Origin: Novosphingobium sp. SG919
Lineage (GTDB): Bacteria > Pseudomonadota > Alphaproteobacteria > Sphingomonadales > Sphingomonadaceae
Direction of reading: 5' to 3'
Assembly: GCF_012932495.1 (NCBI RefSeq)
Contig: NZ_JABCNG010000004.1
Coordinates: forward strand, 186,001 to 250,000
Length of the DNA: 64,000 bases
Shown: in pieces, positions 17,181-25,735 of the stretch
Position numbering within the stretch: the stretch's first letter is position 1
Layout of the letters: each line of letters opens with the position of its first letter
Notes under the pieces: generated by a model
What the model was told of the DNA's origin: nothing
Database searches by the model: none
What the model saw: only the letters and a program-made list of their open reading frames with translations
Position numbers and translations under genes: made by a program

Positions 17181-19850
17181 ATGAATGAACGGTACGCGAG
17201 CCTGACCGCCCCCGCCGCAGCGCGGGCACCGAACCCAGCCTCGGCGAGGGCCTCGACTCTCGCGGTGGCGCTGCTCGCCTCGACCACGCTGGTCAATCCG
17301 GCTCTGGCCCAGTCCGCGCCCAAGGCCAAGTCTGCTGCCGCCGCGGCACCCGCTGCCGCGCCGGCCGCTGCACCCGCCCCGGTTCCGGCAGCCCCTGCCG
17401 AACCGGTGCAGCTGGTCACCTCGATCACCATCGATGGCGCCCAGCGCCTCGAGCCTGATACGATTCGCTCGTACATCCGCCTGCGCGAGGGCGATCGCTA
17501 TACCCAGGCCGCGGCCGACCAGGTGCTCAAGGACCTGTTCGCCACCGAACTCTTTGCCGACGTGCAGGTGCGCAACAACGCCGGCGCCGTGACCATCCAG
17601 GTCAAGGAAAACCCGGTCGTCAACCGCATCATCCTGGAAGGCAACAAGCGTCTCAAGGAAGACAAGATCCTTCCCGAGATCAAGCTTTCGGCGCGCCAGA
17701 TCTTCACGCGGTCCAAGGTGCGCGCCGACGTGTCGCGCATCATCGAGCTGTACAAGCGCCAGGGCCGATTCGCCGCCTCGGTCGAGCCCAAGATGGTCAT
17801 GCTCGACCAGAACCGCGTCGATATCGTGTTCGAGATCAGCGAAGGGCCCAAGTCCAAGGTTCGCCAGATCAACATCATCGGCAACTCGCAGTTCTCGGAT
17901 ACCGAGCTGCGCACCGAGATGGTGACCAAGCAGTCGCGCGCTTTCCGCCTGTTCTCCTCGGGCACCAGCTACGATCCCGATCGCCTCGCGTTCGACCAGC
18001 AGAAGCTGCGCCAGTTCTACCTGACCAAGGGCTATGCCGATTTCCGCGTGGTTTCGGCCGTGGCCGAACTGACGCCGGACAAGAAGGACTTCATCATCAC
18101 TTACGTGGTGGAGGAAGGGAAGCGCTACAAGTTCGGCGACGTGAAGGTCGATAGCCAGCTGCGCGAGATCGACGGCGACAGCCTCGTCAAGAAGCTGCCG
18201 ATGAAGGCGGGCGATTGGTACAACGCCAAGCTGGTCGAAGACACGGTCGACAGCCTGAGCGAGACGGCCGGCAGCCTGGGTTATGCCTTTGCCAACGTGC
18301 AGCCCGATTTCGCGCGGAACAAGGATGACCTCACCATGGGCATCAACTTCCGCATTGCGGAAGCGCCGCGCGTCTATGTCGAGCGGGTCGATGTCAATGG
18401 CAACACGCTGACGCAGGACAAGGTCATTCGTCGCGAATTCCGCCTGGCCGAAGGCGACGCGTTCAATTCCTACCAGATCAAGCGCTCGTCCAACCGCATC
18501 AAGTCGCTGGGCTATTTCCAGGAAAAGTTCGAAGTCGAACAGAAGCCGGGCACCACGCCCGATCGCATCGCGCTCGAAGCCAACGTGGAAGAAAAGCCCA
18601 CCGGCCAGCTGCAGCTTTCGGCGGGCTTCTCGAGCCTGGAAAGCTTCATCTTCCAGGCCTCGATCCGCCAGGACAACTTCCGCGGTCGCGGCCAGACGAT
18701 CGGCCTCTCGGTCGACTATTCGTACTATTCGCGCAGCGTCCAGGTCAGCTTTACCGAGCCGTACCTGTTCGATCGCAACATCTCGATGGGCGTGGACGTC
18801 TATCGCCGCGACTACAACAGCTTCAACTACCTCAATTCCAACCGCAACACGACGTACAAGCAGACCACCACCGGCTTCCAGATCCGCGCCGGCGTGCCGC
18901 TGACCGAGTACATGTCGCTGATCGGGCGCTACACGCTCAACTTCGACGACGTGACGCTGGACGAGGCGACCTATTACCTCGACGGCACGTGCAGCCCGCT
19001 GCTGGCCGGCCGTTATCTGTGCGATGCGATCGGCAGCCGCGTCAGTTCGATCATCGGCACCTCGCTGGTCTATGATACGCTGGACAACCGCATGCGCCCC
19101 ACCAAGGGCACCTCGTGGCTGCTCAGCGGCGATATCGCGGGCCTGGGCGGTTCGGTGAAATACGCCCGTATCACCGCCAATGCCGCGCATTATTGGCCGC
19201 TGGGCAAGGGCTTTGTGTTCAGCCTGCGCGGCGAAGGCGGCGCGATCGCACCGCTCGCCAGCCGTTCGAGCGACCCGACCGTGGACGACGTGCGCCTGAC
19301 CGATCGCTTCTTCCTGGGCCAGCCCCAGATGCGCGGCTTCGATATTCGCGGCGTCGGCCCGCGCGTGCTGCGCAAGTATTATTCGCGCAATTCCGATGGC
19401 ACGTTTGGCGCGATCACCACCGATCGCAACTCGTGGTCCGACGACGCACTGGGTGGCCGCTTCTATTATATCGGCCACGCCGAAATGGAGATTCCGCTGG
19501 GCGCTGGCGCGCGCGAAATGGGCCTGCGTCCGTCGATCTTCATGGATGCCGGCGCGGTGTGGGGCGTGCGTCGCCCCGCCACCAGCACGGGCGTCGTGCT
19601 GTACACCGATGCGCTGACCGGCAAGGTCACCACTGCGGCCAATGCTTCGGACGGCACGGCCAACAGCACTTACCAGAAGTACGACGAAGTCTACGTCGGC
19701 AATTCACCTCAGCCGCGCGTCTCTATCGGCGTCGGCGTCAACTGGAACTCGCCATTCGGCCCGTTCCGCATCGACTTCGCCAAGGTCTTGAAGAAGGTCG
19801 ACGGCGACGACACCCAGCCCATCACTTTCAACGTGGGAACCCAGTTCTGA
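17181..19850 (+). CDS. bamA: Outer membrane protein assembly factor BamA
   Basis: Omp85-family core of the beta-barrel assembly machine. After a signal peptide (cleavage probably after NPALAQS-like AxA at about residue 42) and an Ala/Pro-rich linker come POTRA repeats (about residues 72-410) and a 16-strand barrel ending in a C-terminal phenylalanine (NVGTQF). Barrel hallmarks include the RGF segment (MRGFDIRGVGPR). ATG 17181 is preferred; it lies 231 bp after rseP in a region containing a GGGCCC inverted pair but no clear promoter. At 889 residues it is within the family range. It directly abuts ompH. Confidence 0.97.
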   Translation: MNERYASLTAPAAARAPNPASARASTLAVALLASTTLVNPALAQSAPKAKSAAAAAPAAAPAAAPAPVPAAPAEPVQLVTSITIDGAQRLEPDTIRSYIRLREGDRYTQAAADQVLKDLFATELFADVQVRNNAGAVTIQVKENPVVNRIILEGNKRLKEDKILPEIKLSARQIFTRSKVRADVSRIIELYKRQGRFAASVEPKMVMLDQNRVDIVFEISEGPKSKVRQINIIGNSQFSDTELRTEMVTKQSRAFRLFSSGTSYDPDRLAFDQQKLRQFYLTKGYADFRVVSAVAELTPDKKDFIITYVVEEGKRYKFGDVKVDSQLREIDGDSLVKKLPMKAGDWYNAKLVEDTVDSLSETAGSLGYAFANVQPDFARNKDDLTMGINFRIAEAPRVYVERVDVNGNTLTQDKVIRREFRLAEGDAFNSYQIKRSSNRIKSLGYFQEKFEVEQKPGTTPDRIALEANVEEKPTGQLQLSAGFSSLESFIFQASIRQDNFRGRGQTIGLSVDYSYYSRSVQVSFTEPYLFDRNISMGVDVYRRDYNSFNYLNSNRNTTYKQTTTGFQIRAGVPLTEYMSLIGRYTLNFDDVTLDEATYYLDGTCSPLLAGRYLCDAIGSRVSSIIGTSLVYDTLDNRMRPTKGTSWLLSGDIAGLGGSVKYARITANAAHYWPLGKGFVFSLRGEGGAIAPLASRSSDPTVDDVRLTDRFFLGQPQMRGFDIRGVGPRVLRKYYSRNSDGTFGAITTDRNSWSDDALGGRFYYIGHAEMEIPLGAGAREMGLRPSIFMDAGAVWGVRRPATSTGVVLYTDALTGKVTTAANASDGTANSTYQKYDEVYVGNSPQPRVSIGVGVNWNSPFGPFRIDFAKVLKKVDGDDTQPITFNVGTQF

Positions 19851-20545
19851 TGAAACTCCGCATTGCCTCGGCCCTGATCGCGGGCCTGATGATCTCGGCT
19901 GCCCCCGCAGCCATGGCTCAATCGCGCGCTGCCGCTCCGGCTGCGTCCACCGCTCCTGTCGCCAACGGCATCGCCTATGCAAATCCGCAGGCGATCGTCG
20001 GCTCGTCGTCGGCCTACCAGACCGCGATGCAGCAGCGCCCGGTCACCTACAAGGCGCAGATCGACCAGGCCAAGACGCGCAGCGACCAGATCAACGCCCA
20101 GCTCAAGCCGCTGGCCGACAAGTTCCAGGCCGACCAGAAGAACCCCAAGGCCGATCGCAACGCGCTGCAGGCCGAAGTGGAACAGATCCAGCAGATCCAG
20201 GAAGATGGCAAGCGCGAGATCCAGCAGATCCTGGCGCCGCTGAACCTGGCCGAACAGTATGTGATCGAACAGATTTCGGACAAGCTGGACGACGCTACCC
20301 AGCGCGCCATGGCCAAGCGCCGCGCCACGATCGTGCTCGACGTGCAGGCCGTGGTGAAGGGCGATCCGGCGTCCAACATCAGCCAGGATATCCTGACCGA
20401 ACTCAACGCCCTGATCCCCACCGCACAGCTCGTGCCGCCCGCCGGCTGGATGCCGCGCGCGCAGCGTGAAGCCGCCGCGCAGCAGCAGGCCCAGCAGCAG
20501 GCCGCACCGGCTCAGGCCGGCGCCAAGGCGCCCGAAGGCCGCTAA
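19850..20545 (+). CDS. OmpH/Skp family periplasmic chaperone
   Basis: Periplasmic holdase of the Skp/OmpH group that escorts unfolded outer-membrane proteins to BamA. It has a signal peptide (MKLRIASALIAGLMISAAPA, cleavage after AMA) and a long helical, Gln/Lys/Glu-rich middle (about residues 55-165) expected to form the coiled-coil tentacles. The C-terminal tail is Gln/Ala-rich. At 231 residues it is longer than E. coli Skp (161), mainly because of the tail. The ATG overlaps the bamA stop by one base, and the bamA-ompH order supports the role. Confidence 0.88.
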   Translation: MKLRIASALIAGLMISAAPAAMAQSRAAAPAASTAPVANGIAYANPQAIVGSSSAYQTAMQQRPVTYKAQIDQAKTRSDQINAQLKPLADKFQADQKNPKADRNALQAEVEQIQQIQEDGKREIQQILAPLNLAEQYVIEQISDKLDDATQRAMAKRRATIVLDVQAVVKGDPASNISQDILTELNALIPTAQLVPPAGWMPRAQREAAAQQQAQQQAAPAQAGAKAPEGR

Positions 20546-20565
20546 GGCAAGGCAGGCAGGGGAAG

Positions 20566-21039
20566 ATGACCGAGGAAGTCCAGGCCGCAACGGCCGCGCC
20601 GCTGTCGTTCGACGTGACCAAGGTGATGGCGGCGCTGCCGCATCGCTATCCCTTGCTGCTGGTCGATCGCGTCGCCTCGCTCGTGGTGGGTGAGCGCATC
20701 CACGCGATCAAGGCAGTGACCATGAACGAGCAGTTCTTCCAGGGTCACTTCCCCGGCCGCCCGATCATGCCCGGCGTCCTCCAGATCGAGGCGCTGGCCC
20801 AGGCGGCCGGCGTGCTCGCGGTCGAAACGCTCGGCCTCGCCGGGTCTGGCAAGCTGGTCTATTTCATGGCGATCGAGGATGCCAAGTTCCGCACGCCGGT
20901 GGAGCCGGGTTGCCTGCTCGACCTGCACGTGGAATTCACGCAAAAGCGGTCGCGCGTGTGCAAGTTTGCTGGCAAGGCCATGCTGGGTGACAAGATCGCC
21001 ACGGAATGCAGCTTTACCGCGATGATCGCCGACAGCTGA
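20566..21039 (+). CDS. fabZ: 3-hydroxyacyl-[acyl-carrier-protein] dehydratase FabZ
   Basis: Dehydrates beta-hydroxyacyl-ACP in fatty-acid elongation. The hot-dog fold active site is complete: LPHRYPLLLVDR, then GHFPGRPIMPGVLQIEALAQ with catalytic His61 and Glu75. Length 157 residues. It follows ompH by 20 bp with AGGGGAAG as ribosome site. In E. coli lpxD sits between skp and fabZ and lpxA follows; here both are missing and a terminator follows fabZ. This suggests the cluster has lost its lipid A genes. Confidence 0.96.
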   Translation: MTEEVQAATAAPLSFDVTKVMAALPHRYPLLLVDRVASLVVGERIHAIKAVTMNEQFFQGHFPGRPIMPGVLQIEALAQAAGVLAVETLGLAGSGKLVYFMAIEDAKFRTPVEPGCLLDLHVEFTQKRSRVCKFAGKAMLGDKIATECSFTAMIADS

Positions 21040-21069
21040 TTGCCTGCCGTTTTCGGCACGAGACTCGAC

Positions 21070-21102
21070 AAGCGGCGCCCTTTGGATTAGGGGCGCCGCT
21101 TT
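21070..21102 (+). terminator. Terminator after fabZ
   Basis: 11-bp stem (21070-21080 with 21091-21101) with a 10-base loop and a short T-containing tail. It closes the long rpsB-to-fabZ cluster. Confidence 0.75.
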
Positions 21103-21164
21103 CGAGTTTCCCTTACCCGTTTCCCAGCTGCCGGTCGGAACCGGCGGCATATCGGAGCAGTACC

Positions 21165-21392
21165 ATGAAGGCCAACATCCACCCCGACTACCACTTCATC
21201 AAGGTGCAGATGACCGACGGCACCGTGTTCGAAACCCGCTCCACCTGGGGCAAGGAAGGCGACACGCTGGCACTCGACATCGATCCCACCTCGCACCCGG
21301 CCTGGACCGGTGGCAACCAGCGTCTGCTGGACCAGGGTGGCCGCGTGGCCCAGTTCAACAAGCGCTTCGGTGGCCTTACGCTCAAGAAGTGA
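21165..21392 (+). CDS. rpmE: 50S ribosomal protein L31 (bL31), zinc-free form
   Basis: Large-subunit protein of 75 residues (MKANIHPDYHFIKVQMTDGT). It has the bL31 pattern through HPAWTGGNQRL and FNKRFGGL. None of the four zinc-binding cysteines of the classical (C+) L31 is present, so it belongs to the zinc-independent type. It is flanked by terminators on both sides and is therefore likely to be transcribed alone, with a promoter in 21103-21164. Confidence 0.94.
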   Translation: MKANIHPDYHFIKVQMTDGTVFETRSTWGKEGDTLALDIDPTSHPAWTGGNQRLLDQGGRVAQFNKRFGGLTLKK

Positions 21393-21441
21393 TTCGGCCG
21401 CATCGGGGGCGGGCCTTTGCGGGCCGCGCCCCTTGCGCACG

Positions 21442-21466
21442 AAGGGCGGCCTTGGCCGCCCTTTTT
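21442..21466 (+). terminator. Terminator after rpmE
   Basis: Perfect stem AAGGGCGGCC (21442-21451) with GGCCGCCCTT (21454-21463), two-base loop TT and five T. Confidence 0.85.
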
Positions 21467-21565
21467 CGTATCCGTCGCCCAGCGCGGAAATGAAATCGCG
21501 CGGTTTGCGTGGCTGTCGGGGGCGTACCCGCTTGCTATGGCCCGGTCTCGTCATAAGGTAACGGC

Positions 21566-22027
21566 ATGCTTCCACCCCTTTCCCCGTCCGGTCTGCTGGC
21601 CAATTCGCTCGATCGCCTGCTCGGTTACCAGTTGCGCCGCGCCTCGGCCGTGATGATGGCCGATCTGGCCCGCGAACTCGCCGATATCGAATTGCGCCCG
21701 GCGGAAGTCACCGCGCTGCTGGTGGTGGCGGAAAACCCCGGCTGTTCGCAAACCGAAGTGGGGCAGGTGCTGGGCATCAAGCGCGCCAACATGGTGCCGA
21801 TCGTTTCGCGCCTGATGGATCGCGGCCTGATCGATCGCGAACGCGCCGATGGCCGCAGCCATGCCTTGCGCGTGACAGACACGGGCGCGGCCGTCGTTGC
21901 CGATGCCAAGGCGCGGATCGAACGTCACGAGCAGCGTTTTTCCCATCTGTTCGACGCCGATACCCTGGCCGCATTGCATGCCGCGCTGCCGGTGATTCGC
22001 GCGCAGCGTGAAGACGCCGAAGGCTGA
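21566..22027 (+). CDS. MarR family transcriptional regulator
   Basis: A 153-residue winged-helix regulator. The recognition region is CSQTEVGQVLGIKRANMVPI followed by SRLMDRGLIDRERADGRSHALRVTDTG, which is the classical MarR wing with the DGRS-x-x-L pattern. MarR proteins bind as dimers to palindromes near their own promoter and respond to phenolic or other small ligands; the ligand here is unknown. It lies upstream of the gspHIJK genes on the same strand with a 77-bp gap, so it may or may not regulate them. No obvious divergent target gene is present. Confidence 0.88.
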   Translation: MLPPLSPSGLLANSLDRLLGYQLRRASAVMMADLARELADIELRPAEVTALLVVAENPGCSQTEVGQVLGIKRANMVPIVSRLMDRGLIDRERADGRSHALRVTDTGAAVVADAKARIERHEQRFSHLFDADTLAALHAALPVIRAQREDAEG

Positions 22028-22104
22028 CCACGCCTTTCGTATTAGCTCCAAAACGGCCCCGGCCGCGCTTGCGCTGACCGGGGGCGGGGCGCAATCGCCC
22101 AGGG

Positions 22105-22611
22105 ATGAACCCGGCGAGCGCGCATTCCCCGGCCTCTTTTGCGCCCGAACCAGAGAATCGCGGCGGGCAGGCCGGCTTTTCGCTGGTCGAACTGATCGTG
22201 GCCCTAGCCATTGCCGGCCTTGCCGCCACCGCGGTGATCCTGGCCATGCCGGGTTTTTCGTCCCTTCCCGAAACAGAGGCGCAGCGCCTGGCGCTTCGCC
22301 TGGCGGCGGCGCGCGATGCTGCCGTCATCGGTGGACGCCCCGTGGCGCTGACGATCGATCGCACGGGCTATGCCTTTGCCGTCCGCCATGACGATGCCTG
22401 GACCGCGCTGGCCGATCGGCGCCTGGCCGCCCATGCCTGGCCGCCCGGTCTTGCGGTCGATGTGCCCGGCGCTGGCGGTGTCACGCGGCGGGTGCTGTTC
22501 GATGCGGTTGGCATGCCCAGCGCGCCGCTGGCGGTCGAACTGGCGGCCGATGGGCAGCGCGCAGGCGTTGCCATGGCGCCTGATGGCGCGGTCACCGTGG
22601 TTGCGCGATGA
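22105..22611 (+). CDS. gspH: Type II secretion minor pseudopilin GspH
   Basis: Pseudopilin of 168 residues with the prepilin peptidase site G-FSLVELIVALAIAGLAA near residues 24-40 (cleavage after Gly, Phe+1, Glu+5), followed by a hydrophobic helix and a GspH-type C-terminal beta domain. It is the first gene of a four-gene run in the order H-I-J-K with four-base overlaps, the standard order of type II secretion minor pseudopilins. The subtype assignment rests on this order as well as on sequence. Confidence 0.85.
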   Translation: MNPASAHSPASFAPEPENRGGQAGFSLVELIVALAIAGLAATAVILAMPGFSSLPETEAQRLALRLAAARDAAVIGGRPVALTIDRTGYAFAVRHDDAWTALADRRLAAHAWPPGLAVDVPGAGGVTRRVLFDAVGMPSAPLAVELAADGQRAGVAMAPDGAVTVVAR

Positions 22612-22976
22612 TGGCTCGCCCGCCCACGTCCAATGGTTTTTCGCTGCTTGAAGTGATGGTGGCGCTTGCGGTGTTTGCCGTGGCGGCGCTGGCGCTGCTG
22701 CGGCTTGAGGCGGCCAGCCTGGCGGGCAGCGCCGCGCTCGATCGGCGCCTGCTGCGCGATGTGACCGCCGGCAATCTGGCCACGCAATGGCGTACCGATC
22801 CCGGCGTCCCGACCGCGGGCGTGGTAGGCGGGATCACGATCAACGCAGGCCGCCGCTTTGCCTGGCAACGCAGCGTGCGGCGCGATGGCGCGCTGCTGGT
22901 GGCGCACATCACCGTCCGGGCGCTCGATGCGCCGGGCGAGGCGAGCGTTGCGCGCGCGGTGCAGTTCGCGCGATGA
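22608..22976 (+). CDS. gspI: Type II secretion minor pseudopilin GspI
   Basis: A 122-residue pseudopilin with prepilin cleavage site NG-FSLLEVMVALAVFAVAALA and a short C-terminal domain, the typical small size of GspI. ATGA overlaps link it to gspH upstream and gspJ downstream. In characterised systems GspI, GspJ and GspK form the tip complex of the pseudopilus. Confidence 0.88.
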   Translation: MMARPPTSNGFSLLEVMVALAVFAVAALALLRLEAASLAGSAALDRRLLRDVTAGNLATQWRTDPGVPTAGVVGGITINAGRRFAWQRSVRRDGALLVAHITVRALDAPGEASVARAVQFAR

Positions 22977-23557
22977 TTGCGCACCGTGGCGCAGAGCGGG
23001 GCTTTACCCTGGTCGAAATGCTGGTGGCGCTTGCCGTCTTCGCGCTGATTGCCGCCGCTGCTCTGGGCCTGCTGCGCGGCACGGTGGCAAGCGAACTCGT
23101 GCTGCGCCGGCACGATGCCGATGCCGGCCGCCTGCGTCGCATGGTGGCGCTGTGGCGGGCAGACCTGGTCCAGGCCGAGCCACGCCTGGGGCTTGTTGCC
23201 GGCGCTCCCGATGGCGGCCTGTTGCTCGCCTTGGTGCGCGGCGGGCGGGCCAATCCGGAAGACTTGCCGCGCCCGCCGCTTGAGCGCCTGGAATACCGGT
23301 GGACCGGGCAGGCTCTGGTGCGGCGCAGCTATGCCCAGCTTGCCGGGGCGGCCCCCGCTGCGGAGGTGGTGATCCTGCCCCTGGCAACGCGGCCCCGCCT
23401 GCGGCTGCGCGACGATGCGGGCCGATGGCATGATCCGCCCTGGCCCGCCGGGGGGCAGGGGGCGGGCGATGCCTGGCCGGTTGCCGCCGAACTGCAGGTG
23501 CAGCCAGCCGGGCTTGCCGGGCCGCTCCAGCTTGTCGTGCCGGTCGGTCGGCCATGA
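22973..23557 (+). CDS. gspJ: Type II secretion minor pseudopilin GspJ
   Basis: A 194-residue pseudopilin starting MIAHRGAERG-FTLVEMLVALAVFALIAA, with Glu+5 present. The C-terminal domain contains the LERLEYRW and QALVRRSYAQL segments expected for GspJ. ATG 22973 overlaps gspI by four bases and its stop overlaps gspK. Upstream in-frame starts lie in gspI and are not used. Confidence 0.87.
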   Translation: MIAHRGAERGFTLVEMLVALAVFALIAAAALGLLRGTVASELVLRRHDADAGRLRRMVALWRADLVQAEPRLGLVAGAPDGGLLLALVRGGRANPEDLPRPPLERLEYRWTGQALVRRSYAQLAGAAPAAEVVILPLATRPRLRLRDDAGRWHDPPWPAGGQGAGDAWPVAAELQVQPAGLAGPLQLVVPVGRP

Positions 23558-24426
23558 GCGGGCGGCGCGAGGGCAGGGGGCCCGAACGGGGCGCTGCGCT
23601 GCTTGCGGTGCTGGTGCTGGTGGCGATCATGGCCGTGCTGGCCGCGCTGATGCTCGACAGGCTCGGCCTGGCGACCCGCCTGGCCGCCAATGTAGAGGCG
23701 CAAGGGGCCGCGCAACGCGCTCTGGCAGAGGGGGAAGCACGGCTTCTGGTGCAGCTCGGCGCCGGGCTGCGCTCGGGACAGGGCCACTGGCCGGTCCCGC
23801 GTGGACAGATCGCCTGGCGCGTGGGGCCGGGTGGCAATTGCTTCAACGTCAACGCCCTCGTCACGCCACAGGCCGATGGCACGCTGGGTCCGCGCGCGGC
23901 GGGCGTGCTCGAACTGCGCGCGCTTGCGGTCTCGCTGGGGACCGCGCCCGATGAAGCCCGGTCCCTGGCCGAGGGCATGGCGGGTTGGATCGAGGCTGCT
24001 GGCCGCCCGCTGCTCGCCGTTGGCGAACTGCGCGCCGTGGCGGGGATGACGGCGGCGCGCCATGCCCGCCTTGCGCCGTGGCTTTGCGCCTTGCCCGAAG
24101 CGGGCAGTTCGCCCGTGGCCCTGCGCAGCCTGGCGCCGGGGCAGGGACGCCTGCTGGCCATGTTCGCGCCGGACCTGTTGCCCGTGGCGCGGGCCGAGCA
24201 GGTGATCGCCCTGGCGCCGCCCGGTGGCTATCGCGATCTTGCCAGCGCGCTTGGGCCGGCACAGGGTCTGGCGCCGGGCGAAGTGCTGCTGGATGATCGC
24301 TGGCTGCGGGCACGGCTGGTCGCCACGATCGATTCGCAGGCGTGGTCCGAAGAGGTGCTGGTGGACGCCAGCCAGGCCACCCCGCAAATCGCTGCACGCA
24401 CGTGGGGCGACGCCGCCGACCACTGA
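23554..24426 (+). CDS. gspK: Type II secretion minor pseudopilin GspK
   Basis: A 290-residue atypical large pseudopilin. The N-terminal helix ERGAALLAVLVLVAIMAVLAAL lacks the Glu at +5, as is usual for GspK tip proteins. The C-terminal part contains the conserved CFNVNAL segment and a SAM-like helical domain. It is last of the gspHIJK run; no gspC, D, E, F, G, L or M gene is in the window, so the core secretion apparatus must be encoded elsewhere or be absent. tRNA-His follows after 129 bp. Confidence 0.87.
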   Translation: MSGRREGRGPERGAALLAVLVLVAIMAVLAALMLDRLGLATRLAANVEAQGAAQRALAEGEARLLVQLGAGLRSGQGHWPVPRGQIAWRVGPGGNCFNVNALVTPQADGTLGPRAAGVLELRALAVSLGTAPDEARSLAEGMAGWIEAAGRPLLAVGELRAVAGMTAARHARLAPWLCALPEAGSSPVALRSLAPGQGRLLAMFAPDLLPVARAEQVIALAPPGGYRDLASALGPAQGLAPGEVLLDDRWLRARLVATIDSQAWSEEVLVDASQATPQIAARTWGDAADH

Positions 24427-24555
24427 AAAAGTTATCCCCCGATGCAAGTTTTCCCTTTTCAAGGCGGCGGGATTGTTGCAAGGGCGGCCACCCGAACGGA
24501 GCACGCTTGATGCCGCCCCTTTCGGACTTGCGGACACGCCCCAGGGCGCCGCCGT

Positions 24556-24633
24556 GGCGATCGTAGCTCAGTTGGTTAGAGCGCCGGTTTGTGGTACCGG
24601 AGGTCGAGGGTTCGAACCCCTTCGATCGCCCCA
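24556..24633 (+). tRNA. tRNA-His (anticodon GTG)
   Basis: Acceptor GCGATCG with CGATCGC, an extra 5-prime G(-1) at 24556 facing discriminator C, which is the histidine identity pair. D-arm GCTC, anticodon stem CCGGT/ACCGG with anticodon GTG, and an encoded CCA end (24631-24633). Confidence 0.96.
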
Positions 24634-24798
24634 TTTCTCCTGACATTGCAGTGGGTGGCTCATGTGGCCGCCCCACGCCTTCTCCTCCCAAAGGTCCAAG
24701 GCTTTCCGCCGCTGTTTTGCTTGCCCTTGATCTGGCGCAATGGCACAGCAGAGCGGCCGGGCCATGGCCTGGTGGAGAAGGATCCCAAGTTCGCCGAT

Positions 24799-25527
24799 AT
24801 GCACGGTTTTGCCAATCCCGCCCGTTTTTTGCGGCTTGCCCGCTGGCTTATGCCGCTTTTGCTGGGGGTGGGGCTGGTCCTCGCTTTCGGCGCGCTGGCC
24901 TGGGGCCTGCTGGTGGTTCCGCCCGATCGGTTGATGGGGCAGACGGTGCGTATCCTGTTCATCCACGTGCCTTGCGCCTGGCTGGGCATGGCCGGCTGGT
25001 CCACCATCGCGGTGTCCAGCCTGGTCGAGCTGGTCTGGCGCCATCCGCTGGCGGCCATTGCCGCGCGGGCGGCGGCGGTGCCCGGGGCCGTGTTCACCGC
25101 GCTTTGCCTGATCACCGGATCGATCTGGGCGCGGCCGACCTGGGGTACCTGGTGGGTGTGGGACGGGCGGCTGACCAGCTATCTGATCCTGCTGTTCCTC
25201 TATTTCGGCTATATCGCGCTGGCCGGCGCGGCGCAGCGCGATGCCGCCGCGGGCAGCGGCGCCAGCCGCGTTACCGCGATCTTCGGCATGGTGGGCGCGA
25301 TCAACATCCCGATCATCAACCGTTCGGTGATCTGGTGGAACAGCCTGCACCAGCCCGCCTCGATCACGCTGGGCAAGTCGTCGATCGATGGCACGTTCCT
25401 GTGGCCGCTGCTCATCGGCGCGCTGGGTTTTTCCTGTATTTTCGGCGGTGTCGTGCTGGCCCGCATGCGCACGCTGCTGGCCGATATCCAGGCCGAGGCG
25501 CGCCTGCGCCGCAAGGCCATGGCCTGA
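24799..25527 (+). CDS. ccmC: Cytochrome c maturation heme transporter CcmC
   Basis: Six-helix inner-membrane protein that presents heme for covalent attachment to CcmE. The tryptophan-rich periplasmic signature WGTWWVWDGRLTS is present, along with the two flanking histidines (HVPCAW and WNSLHQ) expected to ligate heme. Length 242 residues. ATG 24799 is preceded by GGAGAAGGA at about 18-26 bp, somewhat distant, so the true start could be slightly different. It leads the ccmCDEFGHI operon; ccmA and ccmB are not in this window. Confidence 0.95.
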   Translation: MHGFANPARFLRLARWLMPLLLGVGLVLAFGALAWGLLVVPPDRLMGQTVRILFIHVPCAWLGMAGWSTIAVSSLVELVWRHPLAAIAARAAAVPGAVFTALCLITGSIWARPTWGTWWVWDGRLTSYLILLFLYFGYIALAGAAQRDAAAGSGASRVTAIFGMVGAINIPIINRSVIWWNSLHQPASITLGKSSIDGTFLWPLLIGALGFSCIFGGVVLARMRTLLADIQAEARLRRKAMA

Positions 25528-25549
25528 CGGCCACGCGGGAGGGATTTTC

Positions 25550-25735
25550 ATGCACGAACGCCTCGATCAATGGCATTATGTCGCCGCTGCCCTCACTGTC
25601 GGGGTGGTGGGCACGTTGCTGCTGGTGGGCCTTACCCTGTGGTCCATGCGCCGGGCCGAGGCGCGGCGCGATGCCGTGCGTGGCCGATCGGGCGGTCCCG
25701 AGAGAAAGAACACCGGGCGAAAGAGCGAAACATGA
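25550..25735 (+). CDS. ccmD: Heme exporter protein CcmD
   Basis: Small single-span protein of 61 residues, MHERLDQWHYVAAALTVG start, basic C-terminal tail. CcmD stabilises the CcmABC-CcmE complex and promotes release of holo-CcmE. It is poorly conserved in sequence, so position between ccmC and ccmE, size and topology are the main evidence. GGGAGGG lies just before the ATG, and its stop overlaps ccmE. Confidence 0.85.
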   Translation: MHERLDQWHYVAAALTVGVVGTLLLVGLTLWSMRRAEARRDAVRGRSGGPERKNTGRKSET

